A DNA stretch of 64,000 nucleotides from Siphonodentalium dalli (lineage: Eukaryota > Mollusca > Scaphopoda > Gadilida > Siphonodentaliidae): contig CP136069.1 of the NCBI GenBank assembly GCA_032622095.1, positions 49,214,760 to 49,278,759 on the forward strand, in the 5' to 3' direction. A program made the translations under genes and the position numbers. Of the stretch, positions 42,949 through 54,829 are shown piece by piece. Under the pieces are notes generated by a model that had not been told where the DNA came from, searched no databases, and saw only the letters and a program-made list of their open reading frames with translations. Numbering within the stretch: the stretch's first letter is position 1; each line of letters starts with the position of its first letter.

Positions 42949-45300
42949 ACAAATCACATTTCATATCCACTCAATGCGCATATATAGTACGCAAATTTTG
43001 CCACTCAAAACTAGTAGATTAATAGGTCTCGCAAACTCACGAAGAGTTAAATGTTACAGAAGCAATGGCAAAGGCATTTTATTCTTGTCGAACCAGCAGG
43101 GGGGGGGTCGGAAAAAATGTTCAGGCACGTATGCTGGTTTTACCCTTGTTTGGGCCACCCACCCCCGCGTCCAAATTTTTTTCCGTTTTCGGCAGTTTTT
43201 TACGACCATTTTTGGACACCCCACCCCTTTTTAACATTAAAACAAATATTTGCGGGGGGGGATTCACTTGAATCAGCTGTATATGAATTTATCTACATAC
43301 TATTTTTCATGGATGTTAACATTGACATGTAAATAGGAACCAGTCATTTTGGGGTCATTCGGCCAAAAAAAAACATGACTGCCAGCGGCCATATTGGATT
43401 ACAAAATTTGCAACAAAATACAATACGATAACTGCCTGTAGTCAGTTTAGCAGTTAGAATTACATTATTTCACTTATTCTAAGGTGTTTTAAGCCAAACT
43501 CATTGCAAAACAGTCAAAACACATGCAGGAAAAAAATTGTTAGTTGCAGAAAATTGATTGTTGGTCCCATCGACCACCCACCTACCCCGGCATACGTACC
43601 CGGAACCCCCCCCCCCCCCTGGTTGAACCAATAATATTTAGAGGTTTATTCGACGCCACCCCCAGTAAAGATAACTAAATTAACTATCTTTCTAAATTTT
43701 AATTGCGTGCATAAATTTACAAAACAACTCTGTATGTGATGGTGTATATACATGTTGCCCACTCAAAGACGTGGTGGCAGGGTTTAATAGTTTTCCACTT
43801 CTGGAGTCACTCGCGGCTGATTTCCAAAAGTAGTTGTGGTGTTTGTTATTATTATTGTTGCGTGGAGGGAAAACTTGGATCTTCGGGTTTGCGTGGAGGG
43901 AGGACTTGGATCTTCGGGTTTCTCACCCCACCCAACTTGGTCAAAGTTTTAAAAAGTTCACATCTTACACAACATTAGTATATGGTATTATTTGAACTTT
44001 TTAAACCTATGTTATAAGTTTTGTTAAATATCAAACTAGTTATTAGCGCGGAATTTGCAGTGCTGAACAGTGGCACGTTTTACTACTTTTGGCAGGGGGG
44101 GGGGGTCTGGAAAAAAATCCGGACACTAGGCGCAAAAACATTTTCCGCCCTCTTGGTACCTGCCACCCACTAATTTTATTTTGTCCGATTCTGGGATAGG
44201 GACCCACCCCCTCCAAACTGCTTCAAATTACTATTTCACTCAGTTTTCCTGATCTTTTCCGATCAAAGTTCCGTATAATGATTATAAAACATTTCTACTT
44301 GTATTTACCAACAAGACCAGCTGTCGGTCAACACTTAGGTCAAGATCAGTTGGAAATGGTCCAACCGTAGATGGTGTCACGTTGGACGTTTTCAACAGTT
44401 GTAATGGTGAGGTGCGAGCTGGACAGTTTCAACAAAGGGGTGTACATTTAAGTTCCCGAAACTAGGAGTTTGGTCTGCGGCCTCAAACATAGGTGCGGAT
44501 TGATATCTCAAGATCGAGACCCCAAACCACAACGGGGACCGTCAAAATCTAGTCACATCCATGTCATTAATTTATTGAGTCAAATCGAAGACAAGTTACG
44601 TGAACCAACGCGTCTATTATAAAACTATACCGCACAATAAACTATAAGTCATTCTATTATCCATATATTATTCTACATATATGTGCTATTTAGATGATAT
44701 AACTTGCTTGGTTTCATATTATGCCCGATATCAATCCGGGGTAACCTCGTACCAGTCTGAGACCGAAGGTTGAATGCTGATATGTGGGGTTACCGAGGGC
44801 TGATACCAGGCCTATAATATCAACCCAACCAAGTGGTACCTATTTATTAATTATATCGCTTCTTTGTAACTGACAATTATTTCATATCAGTGACGTCACA
44901 TAAATCGATATCTACACATTGCTTATATTTAAACATACTTTATTCCAACACAAAGACAATACATACAGAGACATAAAATATAACATATTGAGACAGAGTA
45001 TAGTTGACATAAAATTGTTGCTGTATGTTATCGGGGATTTGCAAGCATATAGTATATCTGTTGGAAACGGAGACGACAGTAAGCTATAATAGATTTTTTG
45101 GACGTTCCGCCTACTTAGAAAGATGATACCCAATATTCTTGAGATGGTAATACGTGTATGTATACAAGATCTTGGTACCATGCCGTCTCATGAATACCTC
45201 ACTCAGGCAGCATGTGACCAACGTCTTGTATCTGGTCGTTGATATTTTATTGGATATTTAGTGGCTGGTGGATGATATGTTCGTTATAATGTATTGAAAT
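42949..45300. other. Intronic sequence with poly-G/poly-C runs
   Basis: G runs at about 43,097 and 44,095, C runs at about 43,606, and A-rich stretches. Short repeated text AATCCGGACA/TTTTCCG near 43,160 and 44,150 suggests diverged repeat copies. A palindromic patch with TATTATGCCCGATATCA at about 44,717-44,820 resembles 18,700-18,770. No exon recognised. Confidence 0.45.
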
Positions 45301-45378
45301 GGTATTATATGTGAAGATGTCGAGAGATGTGGATAGTATAGGAAGGGTTAACACTGAGATGGAGGAGAGGAAGAGCAA

Positions 45379-45381
<3 letters not shown>

Positions 45382-45457
<76 letters not shown>
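45382..45457. repeat. (GA)n microsatellite
   Basis: Uninterrupted GA dinucleotide repeat of about 75 bases in an intron. Confidence 0.95.
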
Positions 45458-45459
<2 letters not shown>

Positions 45460-46063
45460 AATATGTTGGAGTCGAGATCACAGGTAAACAGGCGGAAAAG
45501 TTAAGGGAAATGTCTTGTTCTGATGATGTACTTCTGGAACTCATAAAACATTTGCAGATTTGTGTGTTCATTTAAAGTGACATCACCAGTTAGGAATATG
45601 TTTGTTGTAGTGTTAACAACATCAGGTATATTCTCTAACGGAATAAATGTGGGCATTGAAATATGAAGTGTTCGCAATCCTCGATACACATATATAGATT
45701 AGTGTCGGATATATGTTTTTTGTAGTTTGTTGTCATTTAAATCACTACATTTAGCTGTTGAGCGTGCATGTTGAATCTGGGCATTTCGCGTATAACAGTA
45801 GGAAAACCAAGGTTTTTTCGTGATTATATTTCAGTTTATCAATTTCTTAAATTCACTTGGATCTTCTGTATTTTGCAGGTTGGGATCAAGTGTGTTCCAA
45901 TTACTTGCCGTTGCTAGGACAAATCATTTGCGATGAGAATCACTGTTATATCTCGGTACACGGAATTCATTTGCATTTTGGGTTTCTTTGTTCGAAGCTT
46001 CCAATATTCGGGAAGGGATGATGTTCTTTAGGTATTGTGGCGCGGTTCCTTTAATAATTTTGT

Positions 46064-46240
46064 GGAAAGCACGTTATTTAGCAGTGAAGTAGATTGACGG
46101 CCTGTCGCAAAACCATATTACTCGGATTTGTGATGAACGTACAATGATATTACTTGGATTGGGTGATGTCGTAAAATGATATAACTCGGTTACGTGCAAA
46201 TTAAAGCGAATATTCACACAGTTCGATAACAGGCCATTCT
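46064..46240 (-). repeat. Interspersed repeat, inverted copy of 18,496-18,662
   Basis: The complement carries CCTGTTATCGAACTGTGTGA and AAATCCGAGTAATATGG, and aligns with the copy at 18,496-18,662 throughout. Confidence 0.75.
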
Positions 46241-46295
46241 GGGCAAAATGTCATATCGATTTAATAAATACACGCACATGTATGTCTTTCCCTAG

Positions 46296-46469
46296 AATGT
46301 CCCGCACACTACCACTACGATGAATACAGCGCACTCTGTTTCGTAGTTTCCACAACGACTGCTGATTATCAAACGGCCAACTCGACATGCGCATTAGATG
46401 GAGCACATCTGCTGAGGGTTCGAGACCACGAAACCATGATTACTGTTAGTAACGTGGTCGGGTTCTATT
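46296..46469 (+). CDS. CTLD 4, first exon (phase 1 to 1)
   Basis: Acceptor CTTTCCCTAG, donor CTATT|GTAAGT. It encodes CPAHYHYDEYSALCFVV, DYQTANSTCALDGAHLLRV (helix 1 with Cys, then the L-L-R-V strand), and RDHETMITVSNVV (helix 2). The first base pair joins CTLD 3 exon end as Glu. Confidence 0.85.
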
Positions 46470-47249
46470 GTAAGTACTAGTGTTGGCCTTCCAATTGTCT
46501 ATGCAGAGTGGGACGATCGACAGGCTAGGGTGTGTTGGTGGTGTGCACATGCGCGAGCCCACACAACGTTGGTAACAATTTCCACAGGAAAATTGACTGA
46601 CACAACATCAGTTTGAAATTTAACAACACAATTAGGTTGAAATTATTTTCATTGTTTGATTGTCCAAACAATAGAGTTAGTGGTAATTTTAAGTTGATCG
46701 ACCATCCCTCGCACATTATCCTACTTTTGTCAAAATATTTGAATTGAATGGCCATCAGTTGGAAATTGTCCAATCTTAGTGGATGTCAAGATGGAAGCTT
46801 GAGTAATCAGTTGGAAAATTCCAACCCGGCCGGGTGCAAATGTAACTTGGGAGTTCGGTATACTTGAACGTGGTGCAGTTGGAAATTTCAACTCGGTCCC
46901 CAAAAAAATCCAAATTGCCATCGTCATCCAAATAGGGGCCTACTAATGGGTAGGTATGTCATAATTGCTGTCAGAATACTCAGTCAGTTATTTGAACTCC
47001 CGACCGATGTAGTTGCAATCACTGTTGGATCTTGTTGATCGACAGCCTGCTGAAGCATGTTAAACACCGAATGCTCCTCAGGGTTGTGAAATTTAAACTT
47101 AGTCGAAATTGATAGTACATACATTTTATAACTATATACACATTAATATGTTACCAATCTTTGATAGAAAGTTGTATCACCTTTGATTCCATCAAGATAA
47201 ACTAAAGAAGCCCTTATTTGTAGAAGCAATATTTAAAGGCATATTATGT

Positions 47250-47590
47250 ACTTGTTCGGGTGCGTGAAACTGATAAGTTAGTAATCAGGCACTATGTCAA
47301 TGGGAGGAATGCAACATTCTACTAACACCGACAAAAATCTGAAGCAAATCGACCGTACCACTCCGTATGAACTACGCTCAAATATAAATATTTACTACTC
47401 GATTCGGGACGCATCTATCGGCAATACACTATTGAAAACGATTTCACAATCGAGAGTCACTGCATTTAATTAACTTAGAATGGCGATGTGTGTTGTCAAT
47501 TTAGATATACTATTGTAAAAATAACTACTTTGAACAAGATTATTTTCCATTTCTACATTTGATCACCCTACCGGAGTGTTTCACATCACT
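47250..47590 (+). repeat. Dispersed intronic repeat family, copy C
   Basis: Aligned with 37,860-38,190: GGTGCGTGAAACTGATAAG, ATTCTACTAACACC, CAATCGAGAGTCACTGCATT, GTGTGTTGTCAATTTA, and CCTACCGGAGTGTTTCACAT. Same orientation. Confidence 0.75.
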
Positions 47591-48138
47591 TTAATAACTT
47601 TTGTGTCACTTTATAACTGGCAATATGAATCTACATCTGTAAAATAAATTCTGTTTCAAAAGTGCAGTTCATCTATCCATGATATCAATGTCTTGATTCA
47701 TGAAGTTTCATGTTTAGATTCATATGTAGAACGGCAGATGTTTTCTATATCAGATATGTTCCATGTCAAGCCTTTTGGTCAATGAAAAGTTGGACTGAAA
47801 AGTGTTCCAGGTTATGGATTTATAATTCAAACTGACCATCTTATCGATTCACACGGTGGCACAGTCCCAATTGACTGGTCAATATTTGAGTGGACCACAA
47901 TGCATACCAACATTAGTATCGTTGCGCTGGAATATATGTTACTGCGTTATTCCCCATTACAATATATGGGGGATATGATTTTATAGCATACCATTGAAAA
48001 TTTAACTCAAAATTATGGCATAAATGAAGCTTTCTCTCATAGAGCAAAGACATTATGCTGTTTGGTGATTGGAAAGTTGTACCAAATTATTAATTAGCCT
48101 AAATGGACAAAACAGAAAAGCATATGTTCAACGTCTCG

Positions 48139-48470
48139 TCTATATATATAACAGAGTAGGATGTGTCTGTCTGTTGGGATTTTTCTCCCTGACCCCCGGA
48201 ATGATTTCAGCCAAATTTGGTACTTGGTGGATGTTATAACGGCGTTAGTTTCTCAAAATTTTGATTAAAACAAATTATATAATTTTAAAATTCACAATTT
48301 ATATTCAGCAAGGAATTGAATCTAAAAACATATTAGTTAAAACAAAATTGTTTGTTTTAATCCAAATATTTAAATGATCAAAATTGCGCGAAGCCCACAA
48401 AGGGGCTTCCGCTGATTAAAGCATCTGTCTAAGATCAAAATGCGCCCGAAAGGAGCCTGTTTCAGCTAGT
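48139..48470 (+). mobile_element. Possible non-autonomous Helitron-like element
   Basis: TCTATATATATA, then GTGTCTGTCTGTTGGG, begins the stretch and TTCAGCTAG ends it, after a GC-rich short stem (GCGCCCGAAAGGAGC). TC start, CTAG end and a 3' hairpin are Helitron features. The A/T insertion context is not clean on the left, so this is tentative. Confidence 0.35.
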
Positions 48471-48660
48471 ATATGTAGCTAGTAAAATACATTGTTTGGT
48501 CTTTTCTTGTTAACTATGGCGATGTGAAATTCAAGAACATCCACCAAATAAACCTAGAACATTTCGTTGTTGAAAAATGTGTGCGATTTTTGCCTAGATT
48601 TATGTAAAGCGTCTGTTTGGTCTTTAACCCTGACTAAATCATTCCTTTATCTCTTTCCAG

Positions 48661-48890
48661 CATTCTCTCACATCGCTTCCGTGTTCGAAGACGGTCACTT
48701 CAATACAACATTTCAATCTTGGGTGCATAGTGACGGGTCAGCCATGGCCTACCAGAAATGGGCACCTGGATCGCCTGGAACATACGGATGTGTGACAATG
48801 GAGCGCCGTTATAACTGGTCCATGTCTGATGGTCCATGTTCTCGTACTGCCCATTTCATCTGTGAATTTGACCTTTACACGAAAACTTGA
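48661..48890 (+). CDS. CTLD 4, terminal exon with stop (fused second half)
   Basis: Acceptor CTCTTTCCAG. It encodes FNTTFQSWVHSDGSAMAYQK, WAPGSPGTYGCVTMERRY, NWSMSDGPCSRTAHFICEF and a short tail, stop TGA at 48888-48890. All four canonical CTLD cysteines of the domain occur between this and the previous exon. There is no transmembrane segment after it, so the protein is probably secreted if it has a signal peptide. No canonical AATAAA is within the next 150 bases. Confidence 0.88.
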
Positions 48891-48966
48891 CAATATCATC
48901 AATGTGTATCCTTCGCGTAAGATGACTGTATGAATCAAATGTTCTAGAATATTTTATACCCATAAT

Positions 48967-49228
48967 TATTACTGAATAATGTCAATACAATTGTTAATGT
49001 ACTTGTAATAGCACGAGAAGACTAACATCAGTGGCGTCCATATTTCGGAGGGGCTGTTACATTTGCATATATAATCAAAGTACATGTACACCTTCGCTTT
49101 CACTGTTTAGTGTGTTTCAGAAAAGAATATATATATATATATTTGCCAATGTTTGTCTGTCTGTGTCCTATACACATTCGCGGGGGATCTAAGTGACACC
49201 AGATGGGTCTAACATGTGTAACTTTTTA
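48967..49228. other. 3' flank of the lectin gene
   Basis: AT-rich, with an AT microsatellite at about 49,128-49,142 followed by TTTGTCTGTCTGTGTCC, a start-like pattern shared with the Helitron-like element at 48,139. Confidence 0.4.
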
Positions 49229-49990
49229 CGAAGAAGATAATGATGTTGTTGTCAGAAACAGAAAAGTGGGAGGGGCAGCACAAATGTTTTTCACCGATTT
49301 CCAACAAACTTAAACATGATCATATCCATGATATGAGGAATATAATGGTGTGGGTTAAAGATGTCAAAAGTGGAGCCCTTCGAGTCAAGGGTACACGGAA
49401 GGGGATAGGGGGGCAAAAATTGATAACAAATATTGTTAGCTCCGATGTCCACCAATTTGATACACATTCTTCTCCATGATATAATTAATCTAATCGTGTA
49501 ATTTATAGTCAGGCGTGCACTGCATGGGAGAGGGGCACGAAAATTGATAAAAAAATATTTTAGCGCCGATTTGCACCAAATGGTTACACATTCTTCTCCA
49601 TGAGAAGAGAGTGATCGTGTGATTTAAAGACGCCAAATTGGTGCCGTTTGGATGAGAGATGGGAGGAGGACTCCGTTTGATAATACTCTTTTAATAGCAG
49701 ATTACCACCAAACATATACATAATCATCTCCGTGATAGCAGGAGTGTAAATTGCTTGGTGGTTTAAAAATGTCAAAAGTGGGTCCGTTCGAATCAGGGGT
49801 ACATGGGGGGGGGGGGGGGGTGAATGGCACCACCATTGATAAAAAAATATGTTTAATGCCGATTTCTATCGAATTATTGCTTATTCTTCTCCGTGGTACG
49901 AGGTTAATTGTGTGGTTATTTTCGCGAAGTTGGTGCTGTTTGGTGAGATATGGGAGCACTAAATTTGATAGGAATTTATGTTAGCAGTTA
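49229..49990. repeat. Diverged tandem repeat, units of about 140-150 bp
   Basis: Five or so units each hold GCCGATTT(C/G)CACC-like text, an ACACATTCTTCTCCATGA-like stretch, a GTGT(A/G)ATTTAAAG-like stretch and a (G)-rich AAATTGATAAAAAAAT block (for example 49,296, 49,440, 49,570, 49,695, 49,855). A G run lies at about 49,804. Open frames are artefacts. Confidence 0.65.
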
Positions 49991-51262
49991 AGGGTAAGAA
50001 CAAATATTTTAAACCTCTCAAATATAAGAAAATCCTCCATTTTACCATCTTGTAATAGTTATTCATATTCTATATGCAATGAAGATGAGGATATGTGAAA
50101 TTCAAGATTTTTCACCAATATATTCCAGATAATTTATTTGTTGGAAACATCTTGCAATATTTGCACGGATGTACGCAAAATGTGCGCCTGCCAATTGGTT
50201 TATGCTTCGTGTGTGTAAGTTAATTGATCGCTTATAATTATTAATATAAGATACATTTATATAAAATGTATCACAAATAATGTATGTATAGGTACGCCCA
50301 TTGCCGCGAGGAATCGAGTGTATCTAGCAGTGTCATCACCGTACATGGTAATATGAGAGAAGTGGAGATACAAAGAAATTCACCCAGTACGTTTTTCGAT
50401 TATTGATTTTGATTGATTTTTTATTTGTACAATATGAACAAGTATATGGTAAGTATTGTACAGGAGCAGCATGGCCATGGTTGTTCGTCTTCCTGCTGCC
50501 ATGGCGCAGTAGACATATATGAACATTGCCTCTCGTTTCTCGTTCAAATTCATTGTTTTCGCTGGGATCGATATTGAGCTGTGTGAGAACAGTCTCCGAA
50601 ATTCCTAAGTACAGATTGGTGCAAATATTCAGTTTAAAAAATGCCGCAAACAAAGAGAAATTTGACTGTGTTTTTCCCCGCGAATCGGACCAAAGGATTC
50701 GATTAATGTGAAGGAGGTTGTTGGGATTCAGATGGCGGACAAAGGGTGTAACATAACTGTGAGTACAATCGAACTGAAGGTATCTCTACTTGCTCAAGGT
50801 TTCGCTATAAATATATGAATCTAGACTTATTGGATTGGCAGGCGTGGAAAAAGCCTCCACTTTCATAACGGTACTCGGTACACCAATTGGTACACTCTGG
50901 TACTCGGAACCAGTAACTGTAGACACGTTGATGTTCCCAAGCCTAATGTGCGTGTTGTGTTTGCCCCCGTTGCCTCATATGAGAAAGTATGCAGACTGGT
51001 CGCAAGGGCTGTAAGTAATAAGGACATCAAGTCTGACTTTAAAACTCTCTTTTGTATTGTGTGGGTTGTCCATTTCCAGCTGTTAAGTTCTGCCACTCAC
51101 AATGGAATATCTGATAATCAACTGGTCCCGCAATCAATTTTCTTCCAATTTTTTATCAGGACAATATTTGGCCCTGGATCAATCCCACTGAATTGATTGG
51201 TTTATTCTGTTCTCAATGGTCAAATGGCATAATTTATGGTAGGCCAAAGTCACATTTATTAA

Positions 51263-51610
51263 TAATTGCGCTGAAGCGCAATCCAGCTTGATTCATATCA
51301 ATTGCGCTGAAGCGCAATTATTGTTACAAGTTTACACCCCTGAATAGATAGGTTATTCCATTAATTAATGGGGGGTTCCTATATATGGGAAAATAATTGC
51401 GCTGAAGCGCAATTGAGCGCCTAATTTTCTATTGGATTTATTCATTAATTAACTGGGGGGTTTAGCCATATATATATAATTAATTGCGCTTCAGCGCAAT
51501 TAATTTTCAATTGCGCTTCAGCGCAATTGAAATGCGCTTCAGCGCAATTGCATTTCTCTGAAGCGCAATTGATTGCACTGAAGCGCAATTGAATTGCGCT
51601 GAAACAATTA
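51263..51610. repeat. Cluster of AATTGCGCT-GA-AGCGCAATT mini-palindromes, first set
   Basis: About nine copies on either strand, with 9-bp arms around GA (or TC). They lie within the 3' part of the first duplicate, spaced irregularly by 10-90 bases. Some copies are mutated in one arm. Confidence 0.85.
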
Positions 51611-52096
51611 TTAATAAATCTCTACTTGCTCAAGGATTCGTTATGAATCTATGAATCTAGACTTATTGGATTGGCAGGCGTTGAAAAAGCCTCCACTTTC
51701 ATAACGGTACTCGGTATACCAATTGGTACATTCTGGTACCCGGAACCAGTAACTGTAGACACATTGATGTTCCCAATCCTAATATGCGTGTTGTGTTTGC
51801 CTTCGTTGCCTCATATGAGAAAGTATGCAGACCGGTCGCAAGGGCTGTAAGTAATAAGGACATCAAGTCTGACTTTAACACTCTCTTTTTTATTGTGTGG
51901 GTTGTCCATTTCTAGCTGTTAAGTTCTGCCACTCACAATGGAATATCTGATAATCAACTGGTCCCGCAATCAGTTTTCTTCCAATTTTTTACCAGGACAA
52001 TATTTGGCACTGGATCAATCCCACTGAATAGATTGGTTTATTCTGTTCTCAATGGTCAATTGGCATAATTTATGGGAGGCCAAATTCACATTTATT

Positions 52097-52445
52097 AATA
52101 ATTGCGCTGAAGCGTAATTGAATTGCGCTGAAGCGCAATTATTGTTACAAGCTTACACCCATGAATAGATAGGTTATTCCATTAATTAACTGGGAGTTCC
52201 TATATATGGGAAAATAATTGCGCTGAAGCGCAATTAATTTTCTATTGGATTTATTCATTAATTAACTGGGGGGTTTAGCCATATATATAAAATTAATTAC
52301 GCTTCAGCGCAATTCAATTGCGCTTCAGCGCAATTCAATAGCGCTTCAGCACACTTAATTTTTAATTGCGCTGAAGCGAAATTGAATTTCTCTGAAGCGC
52401 AATTAATTGCGCTGAGGCGCAATTGAATTGCACTGAAGCACAATT
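52097..52445. repeat. Cluster of AATTGCGCT-GA-AGCGCAATT mini-palindromes, second set
   Basis: About ten copies in the 3' part of the second duplicate. The order is similar to the first set, with independent mutations, so the duplication is older than several of them. Confidence 0.85.
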
Positions 52446-52470
52446 ATTAATAAATGTGAATTTGGCCTCC

Positions 52471-53566
52471 CATAATAATTGGCGGTCGAAGTCACTTTGA
52501 AGTAAGCGTGTGTACGTATATTAACATTTAAATTCTTCTTATTGGATCCAATGACGTTTTTGATACAGAATCGATAAGATTTCGAATGTTTGTTTTTACT
52601 CCATCAAATATGGCGGCCGCCTTGCCGGAGCGTGTTTCAAATTTATATTTGATTAATTTCAGCTGTCCATCTCTTCATCACAACTATAAAGTATTACGAA
52701 TAGGCATCATCATAAATTCACATATAAGATTGTCGCGAGATACGTTTTAAATCATCAAAACCCAGCTCTGACAAGAGAGCAAAACTGTATCATGCCATCA
52801 TCCACGACCGATAACTCTCGTCTCGTTTGTCGTTGTTTTTTAAATGCCTCCATTGTGGATAGTGATCTATGTGGTACGTAAACTATATACAATATAAACA
52901 GTTTGAATAGCGTGGTTTAAACCTATGTTAATAGTATAATGATATACAGATACTAGGGGATTGGAAGACAAGTTCTTAACTCAGATGGACCTCCGCTCCC
53001 CACAATACAGAATAAGTATAACAACAAAATATAAACAGTGTATTAAACAGAATAGGTTTGGCATGACGGGTGCATGTATACAATAATAATTGAATATGAA
53101 TTACTATACTATTAAATATTACTGGTGAGTGATAGTGTGGTGGTGAGGGGTAAGTGTGGGTTCAAGTTAACTATATAGGTCATGTGGTTCGTTAAAGGGT
53201 GTTAATGGGGGTACATGAGATAAGGGTGTCTAGTTATATAGCCGACATGGGGTTTGTACGTGTTAATGGGTTTTGCGATGATTCAATTCAATCAGTATAC
53301 ACATATATAAAGATGTACACATAGATATACATATATACACAAAGATACATATATAATAAATTTAGTTTATTGATCAATCACGAGAATCTGCCAGACGATT
53401 TAATAAATTTTAAGGTTGCAGCAAGGAGAACGAAATTATCGTTGTCATTGAGCGTGATGTCACCAATCAAAAGAGCTTTGTGGGAATATAATTGAAATGA
53501 TTTCCTTGTACCAATCAGTTCAGTTCTTTTACCTTTAATAAACATATTTCCATTGTATGCTCAAAA
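52471..53566. other. Non-coding AT-rich stretch
   Basis: Contains a TACACATATA-rich simple repeat at about 53,290-53,360. No gene recognised. Confidence 0.5.
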
Positions 53567-53965
53567 ATGGCACATGCAATTTATTTCATTAATAAAGTTA
53601 TACATTTTCTCCCGAGCAAGGCTCTCACAACATTTAAATTCGCCCTAATTCAAAGCCACATAGTTTATGGCATCCAAATATTGGGACATGTACCAGCAAT
53701 GAAGAAACTATATTTATTACAAAAACGAGCCATCAGAATTATATGTAACAAAAAATATAGAAGTCACACCGATCCTCTTTTCAAACAAGAAAACATTTTT
53801 TAAAATAGATGATTTACATAAATTACATGCATCCATTTTCATGCATGATTGGTAGCACGATCGCTTACCAGTGTCTTTTTCTGGTATGTATGACAAGAGA
53901 GCAGAACCAACTAGACGACAACCTAATCCTATACTACAAAACAAAATCAGGACCATATATTTTTC
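53567..53965 (+). pseudogene. Non-LTR retrotransposon fragment (C-terminal RT region), plus strand
   Basis: The frame encodes FALIQSHIVYGIQILG followed by LQKRAIRIICNKKYRSHTD and an LFK, the region just after RT motif E in Jockey/CR1-like elements. Frameshifts follow, and then a PTRRQPNP-like segment. It ends near 53,965 where the minus-strand element starts. Confidence 0.7.
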
Positions 53966-54821
53966 TAAAGTTCTCCCAGGCACAGGCACGATCGGTCATC
54001 GGCAATGAAGTTGCGGACTTTGTCGTGATTTAAATCGCCACAACCATTTCTCAGCCGGCAATGCAAAATGTTTGTTGAACGATCACCTATGAGAATGTAA
54101 GCGGGAATCTTTTGTTTGGGAATAACAGATGACTTAAAAGAATCGAATGATTTATTTTTAATATCCTTTGCCAAAGAGTTCCAAACTTTTATACTACAAG
54201 AATGAATGATTGTTTGAATGTCTCGAGCATAGGCAAAAGTAGTTTACGAAATCACTCGAGTTTCGCAGACAGTATCGGTTGGTGTCACCAACCTTAGGTA
54301 GAAGCAGGTCTGTTAAAAATGAGGGGGGTTTTCTGTTAACTATATTGTGCACTAAACTTAACTTTTGAGCATTGAGTCGACGTTGGAGAGGTTGCCAACC
54401 TAACTCTGATAGTAAGGTGGTGTTCGGGGCAGATCTAGTAAGTCCAGAAACGACTGAGCTCCTTCGTGATATACCTTTTCTAGTAGGGATTTTTCGGTAT
54501 TAGACGCATGGTCCCAAACGCAGCTTCCATACTCTATAATTAGTAAGACATGAGCGTTGAACATTGTCTCAAGGGATTTTCTTGGCAGTATATATTTACG
54601 AATCTACGAATTTGAGAGAGGTTAGCACATGCGTTCTTGTAATTGTGGTCAATAGAGAGACCCCAGTCAAGGTTGGGCTGGAGAATGACTCCCAGATGTC
54701 GATGAGATTCAACAATTTCTAGTCTATCAGGATTAAATGTGAGGTTCGCGGTGCGGTTGCCTGATGACTGCCCTGAAATATCATCGCTTTTGTTTGAGAC
54801 ACAGTAAGAGACACTAGCCAC
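53965..54821 (-). pseudogene. RT C-terminal region of the non-LTR element
   Basis: The frame 54,821-54,540 contains RLEIVESHRHLGVILQPN, the region after the catalytic RT core, and 54,174-53,965 encodes the C-terminal HCRLRNGCGDLN motif. Stops and shifts lie between. No catalytic YxDD box is present. Confidence 0.75.
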
Positions 54822-54829
54822 CTGTTGGT

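Larger units (their letters stand above)
50780..52470. repeat. Tandem duplication of about 840 bp containing palindrome clusters
   Basis: The text TCTACTTGCTCAAGG through ATTATTAATAAAT is present at about 50,785-51,615 and again at about 51,620-52,455, about 90% alike. Each unit has a once-coding-looking segment (about 50,900-51,100 and 51,740-51,930; no family recognised) and ends in many AATTGCGCTGAAGCGCAATT hairpins. Confidence 0.85.
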
